Positions 9,144 to 16,910 of a stretch of DNA of 33,016 nt are shown piece by piece. The position numbers and the translations under genes were made by a program. The DNA lies in assembly GCA_002320385.1 (NCBI GenBank), contig DCKN01000061.1, positions 1-33,016 of the forward strand. The letters are read 5' to 3'. This stretch comes from Proteobacteria bacterium UBA1673. Lineage in GTDB: Bacteria > Pseudomonadota > Gammaproteobacteria > Comchoanobacterales > Comchoanobacteraceae. Within the stretch, counting starts at the first letter, position 1; each line of letters begins with the position of its first letter. Below the pieces are notes generated by a model. The model was not told the DNA's origin. It did no database searches and worked only from the letters and a program-made list of their open reading frames with translations.

Positions 9144-9172
9144 TTGGTTTTTGAAAAGATTATTGATATAAT
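9144..9172 (+). promoter_or_regulatory. Sigma70 promoter of lspA
   Basis: TTGGTT (9144-9149), a 17 bp spacer and a perfect TATAAT (9167-9172). It faces away from the ileS promoter; the two -35 boxes are about 65 bp apart, leaving room for shared control. Confidence 0.65.
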
Positions 9173-9189
9173 GAAACTAAGAAGAGTAT

Positions 9190-9684
9190 GTGGGTAGTGA
9201 AATGTTTCCTCTGATCGCCATGGGTATCGTGATTGACCAGCTGGTTAAGTTATTGGTAATCAGCACGTTTTCAGTTGGTGAATGGATAACCCCTGTGCCC
9301 GGAGTACACATAACCTTGGCCTTAAACACTGGGGTGGCGTTTGGCCTTTTTTCAACCAGCCAAGGGATTGGGTATTACTTGCTCAATACGCTCATCATCA
9401 TTTTCAATGCGATTTTAGTCGAGAATTTAAGTGCTTCAAACAAGGCGTGTCTCGTCTACCGCTATGGGATAGCCTGTATCATTATCGGAGGATTTAGTAA
9501 CCTAATCGACCGGTTTATTTACGGTGCCGTGATCGATTACTTAACATTTGGTGCTGCGTGGTTGCGTTGGCCTACGATTTTTAATCTTGCTGATGTATTA
9601 ATCTGCACGCGCTGTTTGATGTTGCTCATATCCAACCAAACACTCAGTCACAAGTTCTCCAAGCAAGCACCACAGAGTGCTTAA
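9190..9684 (+). CDS. lspA: Lipoprotein signal peptidase (SPase II)
   Basis: Inner-membrane aspartyl protease that cleaves signal peptides from prolipoproteins after lipidation. It has 164 residues, the usual size, with four hydrophobic segments. Diagnostic blocks: IDQLVKLLVI in helix 1, LALNTGVAFGLFS, the catalytic region GGFSNLIDRFIYGAVIDYL (first Asp in LIDR) and WPTIFNLADV with the second catalytic Asp. The start is uncertain. The GTG at 9190 has AGAAG 5 nt upstream, but the predicted transcript would leave only about 11 nt of leader. The ATG at 9202 gives a more typical N-terminus but no clear ribosome-binding site. A terminator-like hairpin overlaps its stop codon, so it appears to be a single-gene unit. 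Confidence 0.93.
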   Translation: MGSEMFPLIAMGIVIDQLVKLLVISTFSVGEWITPVPGVHITLALNTGVAFGLFSTSQGIGYYLLNTLIIIFNAILVENLSASNKACLVYRYGIACIIIGGFSNLIDRFIYGAVIDYLTFGAAWLRWPTIFNLADVLICTRCLMLLISNQTLSHKFSKQAPQSA

Positions 9685-9688
9685 TTTT
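9665..9688 (+). terminator. Rho-independent terminator of lspA
   Basis: Perfect 6 bp stem AAGCAC (9665-9670) and GTGCTT (9677-9682) with a six-base loop, followed by AATTTT. The stem includes the last lspA codons and its stop. The T-tract is short, so efficiency may be modest. Confidence 0.5.
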
Positions 9689-9860
9689 ACACCGTTCAAA
9701 TAGCGTATGATCAGATGTACAATCAATATTGCACACAACAATGGCACGCCAAGTGCTTCATTCCCGCCAAAGCCGGAGTGATTGAGTTACAGAAATGCGT
9801 ATCGTATGACCATTTAATTAAATAATTATTATAAAAAAACTATTTATTTCTCACATTATA

Positions 9861-9893
9861 CTTGAAAAAAGATCAGTCGAATCAATATCTCAT
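9861..9893 (+). promoter_or_regulatory. Possible heat-shock (sigma32-like) promoter of clpB
   Basis: A CTTGAAA block (9861-9867), identical to the sigma32 -35 core, lies upstream of clpB and is preceded by TTTCTCAC. The nearest -10-like string (TCTCAT, 9888-9893) is 20 bp away, longer than usual for sigma32. The TTGAAA could instead serve a sigma70 promoter with a poor -10. Heat-shock control is expected for clpB, but the sequence only hints at it. Confidence 0.35.
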
Positions 9894-9916
9894 TATAACA
9901 CTTTAAAAAAGAGATC

Positions 9917-12499
9917 ATGATGAATGTTGAAAAATTAACTGAACAATTCAAGCGAGCGTTAATGGACGCTCAGTCTATTGCCTTGGGGCACGAGCACGGC
10001 TACGTAGAATCAACCCATTTACTACAAGCGCTGCTGAATCATAAAGAAGGAACCACCGTACCACTTCTGGTTCAAAGCGGTATCGACATGGCTAAGTGTC
10101 AACAAAAGTTAACGCAATTACTCACAAAAATGCCTAAAGTTTCATCTGGCGGCGATATTAATATTTCCCGTGAGTTACAACGCCTAATGAACTTGAGTGA
10201 TCAGCTTGCGCAAAAGCGTGGCGATCAATTTATTTCAAGCCATTTGCTTTTACTCGCAGCACTCGATCGTGCGAATACGCTCGGTGATTTATTAACCGCA
10301 TGCGGGGTTAAGAAAGAAAATTTTCTAAAAGCGCTCGATGATATGCTTGCGGGAGAGTCTATCAAGTCCGCCGATGAAGCGCCTAGTGGCCAAGTACTTG
10401 ATAAGTATACTGTTGACCTTACACATGCTGCTATAAGCGGTAAGCTCGATCCTGTCATTGGGCGGGATAACGAAATTCGCAGATCCATTCAAGTGCTGCA
10501 ACGCAGGACTAAAAACAATCCTGTCCTCATTGGCGCACCGGGTGTCGGAAAAACTGCAATCGCAGAAGGTTTGGCACAACGCATTGTCAACGGAGAAGTG
10601 CCCGAGGCATTGAAGCATAAGCGTTTATTAACACTTGACTTATCCGCATTACTTGCTGGAGCAAAATATCGCGGAGACTTTGAAGAACGAATGAAAGCGG
10701 TCCTAAAAGAAATTAAAAAGCAAAGCGGGCGCGTGATTTTATTCATTGATGAATTACATGTTTTAGTTGGTGCTGGTCGAACGGACGGCGCGATGGACGC
10801 GAGCAACATGCTCAAGCCAGCATTAGCGAGAGGCGAGCTGCATTGTATTGGTGCAACGACGCTCGATGAGTATCGGCAATACATTGAAAAAGACGCTGCA
10901 TTAGAGCGGCGTTTTCAGAAAGTGCTTGTTGATGAGCCGAGTGAGACAGATACGATCGCAATTTTGAGGGGATTAAAAGAGCGCTACGAGCTACACCATG
11001 GGGTTACCATCACAGATCCCGCCATTGTTGCAGCAACCCAGTTATCTCAGCGTTACATAACCGCTAGGCAATTACCTGATAAAGCGATTGACTTAATCGA
11101 TGAAGCAGCCAGTAAGATTCGTATGGAGATTGATTCTAAGCCAGAGGCGCTCGATACATTAGACCGACGTTTGATTCAACTAAAAATAGAACAGCAAGCA
11201 TTGAGTAAAGAAAATGATGAAATATCAAAGTCTCGTTTATCAGTATTAGAGTCTGAAATTGACGCACTCAACCGTGAATACAATGAAATAGAGGAAATTT
11301 GGCGTGCTGAGAAAGCAACGCTCATGGGCGAGCAACAAGTTAAGGAGCAGCTTGATGAAGCACGACTCGCATTTGAGCGTGCACAACGGTCTGGCGATCT
11401 TGCTAAAATGTCTGAACTACAGTACGCAACAATCCCCGCGCTGGAAAAGCAGTTGCTTGAAGCGCGGGAACATACATCAAAAGAAAAGAAAAATCGTTTT
11501 CTACAAAACAAAGTGACTGACGATGAGATTGCAAGCGTTGTCGCAAAATGGACAGGGATTCCCGTTGAGAGCATGCTGGCCAGTGAGAGGGAGAAAATAC
11601 TCAAATTACCTCAGTTACTTAGCGGGCGAGTCATTGGACAAGACCACGCAGTGCAAATCGTATCAGAAGCCATCATGCGCGCCCGATCAGGCTTGAGTGA
11701 TCCCAAAAGACCGATTGGCTCATTCCTATTTTTAGGGCCAACTGGTGTTGGAAAAACTGAGCTCTGTAAAGCCCTTGCATATGCGCTATTCAGCGATGAG
11801 CAAGCCATGGTTCGCGTAGACATGTCTGAGTTTATGGAAAAGCACTCAGTTGCGCGATTAATTGGCGCTCCTCCAGGCTATGTTGGTTATGAGCAAGGCG
11901 GTTATCTGACAGAGCTTGTACGCCGAAAACCCTACAGCGTCATTTTACTCGATGAGGTAGAAAAGGCGCATGCAGATGTCTTTAATATTTTATTGCAAGT
12001 ATTAGACGATGGGCGTTTGACGGATGGACAAGGTCGTACGGTGGATTTCAGACATGCGATTGTGGTCATGACATCTAATTTAGGATCCGGGCATATGCTC
12101 GCAACACAAGGGCAGAGCCCCAATCAGATCAAAGAAAAAGTGATGCAGGAAGTCCGGGCGTGTTTCCGGCCAGAGTTCATTAACCGAATCGATGATTGTG
12201 TGATATTTTCATCTCTCAGTAAGGATGATGTCAATCAAATCCTCGATTTGCAACTATCTGAATTAGAAGCCATGCTAGCGAAACAACAACTGCATATATT
12301 ACTCACACCAGCATGTAGAAATGCATTGCTTCAAGAAGGTTATGATCCAGCTTATGGCGCAAGACCGCTTAAGCGAGCGATTAAGAATATGCTCGAAAAT
12401 CCATTAGCGAAGCTCATACTAGCGGGGAATCTTAAAAAAGATAGTACAATAACACTCGACTGGATCGACGGAGAAGTTGTTGCGCATTCAAGTAAGTAG
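9917..12499 (+). CDS. clpB: ClpB, protein disaggregase
   Basis: Hexameric AAA+ chaperone that extracts polypeptides from aggregates together with DnaK/DnaJ/GrpE. The 860 residues compare with 857 in E. coli. Order of domains: N-domain (about 1-145); first AAA+ module with Walker A GAPGVGKT (about 206-213) and Walker B ILFIDELHVLVGAG; a long coiled-coil middle domain (about 410-525); second AAA+ module with Walker A GPTGVGKT (about 607-614), pore loop GAPPGYVGYEQGG and Walker B VILLDEVEKAH; then the C-terminal small domain ending near YGARPLKRAIKNMLENPLA. The middle domain separates it from ClpA and ClpC. It starts ATGATG after a purine-rich AAAAAAGAGA stretch; either Met may be used. It stands alone, with a possible heat-shock -35 box upstream. 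Confidence 0.97.
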   Translation: MMNVEKLTEQFKRALMDAQSIALGHEHGYVESTHLLQALLNHKEGTTVPLLVQSGIDMAKCQQKLTQLLTKMPKVSSGGDINISRELQRLMNLSDQLAQKRGDQFISSHLLLLAALDRANTLGDLLTACGVKKENFLKALDDMLAGESIKSADEAPSGQVLDKYTVDLTHAAISGKLDPVIGRDNEIRRSIQVLQRRTKNNPVLIGAPGVGKTAIAEGLAQRIVNGEVPEALKHKRLLTLDLSALLAGAKYRGDFEERMKAVLKEIKKQSGRVILFIDELHVLVGAGRTDGAMDASNMLKPALARGELHCIGATTLDEYRQYIEKDAALERRFQKVLVDEPSETDTIAILRGLKERYELHHGVTITDPAIVAATQLSQRYITARQLPDKAIDLIDEAASKIRMEIDSKPEALDTLDRRLIQLKIEQQALSKENDEISKSRLSVLESEIDALNREYNEIEEIWRAEKATLMGEQQVKEQLDEARLAFERAQRSGDLAKMSELQYATIPALEKQLLEAREHTSKEKKNRFLQNKVTDDEIASVVAKWTGIPVESMLASEREKILKLPQLLSGRVIGQDHAVQIVSEAIMRARSGLSDPKRPIGSFLFLGPTGVGKTELCKALAYALFSDEQAMVRVDMSEFMEKHSVARLIGAPPGYVGYEQGGYLTELVRRKPYSVILLDEVEKAHADVFNILLQVLDDGRLTDGQGRTVDFRHAIVVMTSNLGSGHMLATQGQSPNQIKEKVMQEVRACFRPEFINRIDDCVIFSSLSKDDVNQILDLQLSELEAMLAKQQLHILLTPACRNALLQEGYDPAYGARPLKRAIKNMLENPLAKLILAGNLKKDSTITLDWIDGEVVAHSSK

Positions 12500-12662
12500 A
12501 GAAGTTGTTTCAATCGGTTATGGGCATGACGTGATCGAACAGACCGTCGGGCCGCCAGGTGCAAAGTGGTGGCTCAGCCAAAGTGATTACACACGTGGGT
12601 GGAGCTGGTTAGCTGATTTGCGTTGTCGCCGCTACATGCAAGTGAGGGCATTATCATGAGGG

Positions 12663-13955
12663 TCATGGATTAGCCTGATTCCCGCTGTTATGCAACTCAG
12701 AGTTAAAGTCAATTACAACTTCCTCATCGTCATCGCAGTTTGGACGACTTGACGCATTAGTCGGTATCCCAATTGCAGTTGACGGAACGTAACTTTTGGC
12801 ATGTTCAGATAACGGTTCTTCTGGGAGCGCCTGTAAGATTTCCATAGCATTGTGTCGTGTCATTTCCCATGAAAAGATCGCAGCGATAAAATAAATGCTC
12901 AAAAGGAGTATTGCCGCATGGTGGCTCAAGAGCAATGTTATCGTTGTTTCTAAGAGATGGCTAAACACCATGAATGCGCAAAGACCAATTAAGAGCATAC
13001 TACACACAAACCACCAGGCGCGATGAGAAAGTTGTTCGCGAATCTGTCTCAAGTGTGGGATGCAAGGTAGATTCATAGTGTAAAGATAGTGCCACCAATG
13101 TTGCGGTGTTGAGCCATTTGCCTCGTTAGCGTGGTCATCACGCAACGACGATTGATTAAATGTATTTGGGGTTGGCATTTGTATGATGCTCGGGCGAAGG
13201 TCTATTTTTGGACGCCGAAGCAGCCAATCCAACCATGGATTGCTTCGATAGCAGCCAGGATAATGGAGATTGAGTTCTTCAATGGTGAACGTCTTATCAG
13301 TATGATTAAGTTTCCCATGACCACGCATGATACTGATCGGTTGCAGAGATGATAATAGCTGAATAAGGTCTTGTTTTGTCTGGCGCCCAACATCCAGCTT
13401 TGCGATTTGATCGACCAATTTCACATGGACTGCATGCTGACGATCATGAAAAGATTGTACAGTCGTATGATTATGAAGGCTCAAACAACTAATATTAATA
13501 AGGTTGCAGACACTATGATGTAGACGATCAGATTTATGCACACGCACTAGGCCATTCTGCGTGTTGATAATCAATGTCCCATCAGTAGATAGTAGGGCCC
13601 AGGATTCCAGCGCAAACCATATTGATCCATATTCCGGGGTGTTCGTCACGATACGCTGTTGGTGAGAGCTTTGTTTTGTCCAGATCTCACCGTCAAGCTT
13701 AATCTGACAAACTTGCACACTCAGCCAGTCAAGAATGATTTGAAAAGGACCGGAGCTGGAAAATTCTATATTAGGTATCAGAGAGCGAGCGCCCCTTTGG
13801 CGCTCTTCGCTATTCTTATTTTTTGCTTCCTCGCTCGGGTTCGCAAATGCGTTGAGATCGTTATCATTCTTTAGTTCAAGGTTTAGCCTTTCTAGCATAT
13901 CTTGGGTTGCATGCCACTGATGCTGAAAATAGCGTCTGAAAAATTGAATAACCAT
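12663..13955 (-). CDS. Orphan protein with two C-terminal membrane helices (430 residues)
   Basis: Not recognised. The first 310 residues are soluble and mixed-charge, with a polar region at about 29-60 and histidine-rich stretches. Two hydrophobic helices follow (about 314-335 and 340-363), separated by only a few residues, so they would form a hairpin in the membrane with both ends on the same side. The tail of about 65 residues contains an acidic run (DDDEEVV, about 408-414). It starts at the ATG 13953-13955 with no clear ribosome-binding site. It converges on clpB and diverges from the CDP-alcohol phosphatidyltransferase. No enzymatic motif is visible. A soluble domain plus a membrane hairpin and an acidic tail is a layout seen in some effectors of intracellular bacteria, but no sequence evidence proves export. 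Confidence 0.8.
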   Translation of the reverse strand: MVIQFFRRYFQHQWHATQDMLERLNLELKNDNDLNAFANPSEEAKNKNSEERQRGARSLIPNIEFSSSGPFQIILDWLSVQVCQIKLDGEIWTKQSSHQQRIVTNTPEYGSIWFALESWALLSTDGTLIINTQNGLVRVHKSDRLHHSVCNLINISCLSLHNHTTVQSFHDRQHAVHVKLVDQIAKLDVGRQTKQDLIQLLSSLQPISIMRGHGKLNHTDKTFTIEELNLHYPGCYRSNPWLDWLLRRPKIDLRPSIIQMPTPNTFNQSSLRDDHANEANGSTPQHWWHYLYTMNLPCIPHLRQIREQLSHRAWWFVCSMLLIGLCAFMVFSHLLETTITLLLSHHAAILLLSIYFIAAIFSWEMTRHNAMEILQALPEEPLSEHAKSYVPSTAIGIPTNASSRPNCDDDEEVVIDFNSELHNSGNQANP

Positions 13956-14059
13956 GGGCGCTTGTTTCTGTCAAATCCTACCAATGATCCTTAACATAAT
14001 CTGAAATACTTGTCTAGAATTTATAGAAAAGAGTAATGTCAAACCGTAAAATTTTTTGC

Positions 14060-14071
14060 TATAATTATAAT
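14060..14071 (+). promoter_or_regulatory. Tandem TATAAT boxes ahead of the CDP-alcohol phosphatidyltransferase
   Basis: Two overlapping TATAAT hexamers (14060-14065 and 14066-14071) lie about 25 bp before the proposed start. No good -35 is present at 16-18 bp from either, so this is a -10 candidate only. Confidence 0.4.
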
Positions 14072-14093
14072 ACGTTTATTCCAAATACGTTAA

Positions 14094-14666
14094 TTGATCA
14101 ATATACCTAACTTACTATCGTTGTCTAGGATTGTGATTGTGGCCGTAATTATCAGTATCGGCTCGGAGCTATCTTCGTCGATGCTTGCTGCTCTTGTGAT
14201 CCTTGCCGTGGTCAGCGACATATTCGATGGCATATTAGCTAGAATATTGAATTGTCAAAGCTCAATGGGCGCCCAGCTCGATCCTGTGTGTGACGCTGTT
14301 TTCGTGTTAGGAATGATTTATTATGTATTGCGTAAAGAGCAATGCTCTCTAGTATATCTCATGGCGATTGGGATAAGATATGGTGTGGTTTTTAGTTATC
14401 AATATGATTTGAACGCCAAAGGCTATCTCAAATTGAAGTCTTTATGGTCTGGGAAATGTAGCTCTGCGCTTTCCATGAGTTATCTTGTGTACTACTTCCT
14501 TGGCCAAAACGGGGTTCGAGTTGCATGGGTTGATAACTGCTCAATGGCTGTATTAACGCTCACAGTATGCATGCATGTAATCAGTTGGTATTACTATTAT
14601 CAGAGATATCTGATGCTTTATCATGACTACTACGCGATGAATCGATCCTTAATTTCATCAACATGA
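14094..14666 (+). CDS. CDP-alcohol phosphatidyltransferase family membrane enzyme
   Basis: Integral membrane enzyme that swaps CMP of a CDP-alcohol for another alcohol to make a phospholipid-type product. All residues of the family signature D-x2-DG-x2-AR-x8-G-x3-D-x3-D are present in order: SDIFDGILARI, then GAQLDPVCD. The 190 residues hold about five or six hydrophobic segments. The last signature Asp is followed by Ala rather than the Lys usual in PgsA (DPVADK), so it should not be named pgsA without comparison; its alcohol acceptor is unknown. An in-frame TAA lies immediately before the TTG at 14094, and the next internal Met is far inside, so a TTG start giving MINIPNLLSLSRI is the reasonable choice. 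The next gene begins 13 nt downstream, implying an operon. Confidence 0.85.
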   Translation: MINIPNLLSLSRIVIVAVIISIGSELSSSMLAALVILAVVSDIFDGILARILNCQSSMGAQLDPVCDAVFVLGMIYYVLRKEQCSLVYLMAIGIRYGVVFSYQYDLNAKGYLKLKSLWSGKCSSALSMSYLVYYFLGQNGVRVAWVDNCSMAVLTLTVCMHVISWYYYYQRYLMLYHDYYAMNRSLISST

Positions 14667-14679
14667 GAATCGCTTAGGC

Positions 14680-14970
14680 ATGTCCATTAGAAAAACCTTA
14701 CCTCATGCAGATATCAGTCGCATCATTGAAATGGCGTGGGAAGATCACACGCCGTTTGAAGCGATAAAATCAGAATATGGCCTTGATGAGTCAGCTTGTA
14801 TCAAGCTCATGAGACAAGAGATGACTGCATCTAGCTTCAAAATGTGGCGCAAGCGGGTAACTGGCAGAAGCACGAAGCACGCAAAGCACGCGTCGGTTAA
14901 AAGGATAAAGCACAGAGCCTATGGCCACAACAAGGTGTCCAGTAAGCAGAACCAATCGCGGAATACCTAA
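14680..14970 (+). CDS. DUF2805 / TIGR03643 family small basic protein
   Basis: A 96-residue protein matching a conserved uncharacterised family known by its core: IIEMAWEDHTPFEAIKSEYG, followed by LMRQEMTASSFKMWRKRVTG. These blocks fill residues 15-63. The remaining third is a Lys/Arg/His-rich tail that looks disordered and could bind nucleic acid. The family core resembles a helix-turn-helix, but its role is not established. It starts at the ATG 14680 with AGG just upstream and lies 13 nt after the phosphatidyltransferase, so the two are probably co-transcribed. It converges on the next gene with only 16 nt between stops. Confidence 0.85.
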   Translation: MSIRKTLPHADISRIIEMAWEDHTPFEAIKSEYGLDESACIKLMRQEMTASSFKMWRKRVTGRSTKHAKHASVKRIKHRAYGHNKVSSKQNQSRNT

Positions 14971-14986
14971 GGCTACAAGAAATTAA

Positions 14987-15865
14987 TTAAGAATAATTGC
15001 CATTAGTTTTGGCTTGCTCTAAGATGGTTTCTGTTTGATGGTTCCAGTTTTCATCATGTAAAGTAATGCTTCCTTGATCACTATCAATAATATCAAGAAC
15101 ATAATATTGGACCCATGCCGAAAGTTCAGGATTAGCATGGCGATATTTATACTGCTCCCAAACATTCCGAACCGTTGGATTATTAAGAAACATTTTGAAC
15201 GTGGTAAACCATCCTGCATAAACTGAGTCCGACGACTTTGATCGGGACGATTTATCATTAATCGGAAATTGTGAATCAAGTTGGAACATACGAATCACGT
15301 CGATCATTTGTTGGCAGTATTTAGCGGCATAGTGCCATTCAAGTTCATTGCCTTCAAACGGAACATAAGGGATCGTAGGGTATCGCTTAGTCCATTGCGC
15401 CTCAGTCATGAAAAAACCATTATTACCGGTTATGTTGCCGAAAATAGATTGATAAAGCGGATTGATATCAGGATGGTCCATCGGTAATGTTTCCCAAGTG
15501 CCTACAACGACCTTACTCGAGTATTGCGCTAAGTTCACAAAAAGATCCTCTTGCGTTTGTTGACTTGAGCCGTTGATTTGATCAGCAACCTGATAAACAA
15601 AAAGTAGAGTCGCGAACGCAGTGATAATATTGAGTGGAAAGTTGAAAAACTCCTCTGACGCGTCAGCACCATGGTCAAAATGGGTACGATGATTGAGAAA
15701 AATGATATTAATGACAAGAAACAAAACCAAAGCAACAAAAATCATAGTGACCCAATTGATATATTTGAGCCAAGCGAGATCAAAAGCTACGATAAATAAT
15801 GCAGTAGACAGGAAAATGAGACATTGGGTTGCCCGTTTTACGCTCTGGTGATTGTTTTTCTGCAT
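14987..15865 (-). CDS. Three-helix membrane protein, second of a tandem paralogous pair
   Basis: Unknown family, 292 residues. Three membrane helices (about 12-31, 36-56 and 76-95) are followed by a soluble domain of about 195 residues. It shares with its upstream neighbour FFNFP before helix 3, VVGTWE, HYAA.(x)2.CQQM.(x)2.VIRMF, GW.(x)2.F.(x).MFL.NP.VR.VWE, and AWVQYYV.D. The start at 15863-15865 has an excellent ribosome-binding site (AGGAGGGG). It begins 30 nt after the stop of the paralogue on the same strand, so the pair is one operon. Conserved Trp, His, Cys and Arg positions suggest a folded sensory or binding domain, but no catalytic motif is recognised. Confidence 0.85.
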   Translation of the reverse strand: MQKNNHQSVKRATQCLIFLSTALFIVAFDLAWLKYINWVTMIFVALVLFLVINIIFLNHRTHFDHGADASEEFFNFPLNIITAFATLLFVYQVADQINGSSQQTQEDLFVNLAQYSSKVVVGTWETLPMDHPDINPLYQSIFGNITGNNGFFMTEAQWTKRYPTIPYVPFEGNELEWHYAAKYCQQMIDVIRMFQLDSQFPINDKSSRSKSSDSVYAGWFTTFKMFLNNPTVRNVWEQYKYRHANPELSAWVQYYVLDIIDSDQGSITLHDENWNHQTETILEQAKTNGNYS

Positions 15866-15895
15866 AGCCCCTCCTTCAAAAGTTAGTCATCCCGC

Positions 15896-16786
15896 CTACT
15901 CAATGCCTCGGCCCATCTCAGGCCTATTGAGTAGGGCTGCGACCTCGCGATCCCAATGACGACGATGCTTAATAAAGAGATCTGGATCTCTATCCACAAG
16001 ATCAATCACATAATACTGAACCCATGCAGTCAACTGAGGATCCGAATAGCGAGTTTTGTTTGTTTCCCAAACCTGACGCACCAAAGGGTTTTTAAGGAAC
16101 ATCCTGAACCCAGTGAGCCACCCACTAAAGTTACTATTAAGAGACATATCTAAATCATTGCCATCGCCAAGTTTAAATCGTTTTTGAAGCTCAAACATTC
16201 TAATTACATTAACCATTTGCTGGCAAAATTCAGCTGCATAATGCCAGGATAGTGCATGATGCTTAAACTCAAAATACTTTAATCCAGGATGAATGGCCTG
16301 CCATTCTTGTCGATTCCTAAAGCGAACAGTGCCATCTGCTGTGACCTGATGTCCCATTATGCCCTCGTATAAGTTATTGAGCTGTGGATATATAATTGGA
16401 TTTCCCTCCCAAGTACCAACAACAATTTTTTCTGCTATCGTTGACAAGTCATGATCGTTATGTCGTTTTTCAATAAAAGCTGAATGCATTGAATCAAATC
16501 CAATCTGATAAACCATAACCACGGTCATCATTGATACCAAAAAGTTAACTGGGAAGTTAAAAAAGTCGTCAGAATGCTCAGGGCCATAAGCACGTCTAGT
16601 CAGGTGGTATAGATAAATAATATTTACCATAATCAGTACTGTGATGCTGAAAATAATGATTTGACCCATACTGACATCAAAATATGTCCCACCTACAGAG
16701 AAAAAGTGTATCGCCAATAAAACTGCCAGCATCAGTGCTGATGCAGCAGAGGTTCTGATGATTGTTAGTACCAATTTTTTATTCAT
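15896..16786 (-). CDS. Three-helix membrane protein, first of a tandem paralogous pair
   Basis: Unknown family, 296 residues, same layout as the following gene: helices at about 9-32, 42-62 and 77-99, then a soluble C-terminal domain. Blocks shared with the neighbour include FFNFPVNFL, VVGTWEGNP, WHYAAEFCQQMVNVIRMFEL, GWLTGFRMFLKNPLVRQVWE and LTAWVQYYVIDLVDRD. The two differ most in the first 75 residues and in the loop after VVGTWE, as expected of an old duplication rather than a recent one. It starts at the ATG 16784-16786; no strong ribosome-binding site is seen. A GATAAT -10 with a weak -35 (TTAAAT, 17 bp) can be found about 45 bp upstream. The Ca2+/Na+ antiporter gene ends 124 bp upstream on the same strand. 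Confidence 0.85.
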   Translation of the reverse strand: MNKKLVLTIIRTSAASALMLAVLLAIHFFSVGGTYFDVSMGQIIIFSITVLIMVNIIYLYHLTRRAYGPEHSDDFFNFPVNFLVSMMTVVMVYQIGFDSMHSAFIEKRHNDHDLSTIAEKIVVGTWEGNPIIYPQLNNLYEGIMGHQVTADGTVRFRNRQEWQAIHPGLKYFEFKHHALSWHYAAEFCQQMVNVIRMFELQKRFKLGDGNDLDMSLNSNFSGWLTGFRMFLKNPLVRQVWETNKTRYSDPQLTAWVQYYVIDLVDRDPDLFIKHRRHWDREVAALLNRPEMGRGIE

Positions 16787-16910
16787 ACGATCGAGGCCGC
16801 CAATTCAATGATTACAAATCAATATTATCTTGCCACAGAGAGATTAATTTAACAATATACTAACAGTAAATCACCATAAAACGAAATGACATAGCGAGGA
16901 CTGTGCAAAA

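Noticed and set aside
10225..12123. Several antisense open frames inside clpB
   Set aside because: They mirror the codon pattern of clpB on the other strand and have no start signals or recognisable content.
14022..14043. TTGACA and TATAAA on the minus strand as a promoter of the 430-residue orphan
   Set aside because: The perfect -35 is only 11 bp from the TATAAA, and no other -10 at 16-18 bp is convincing.
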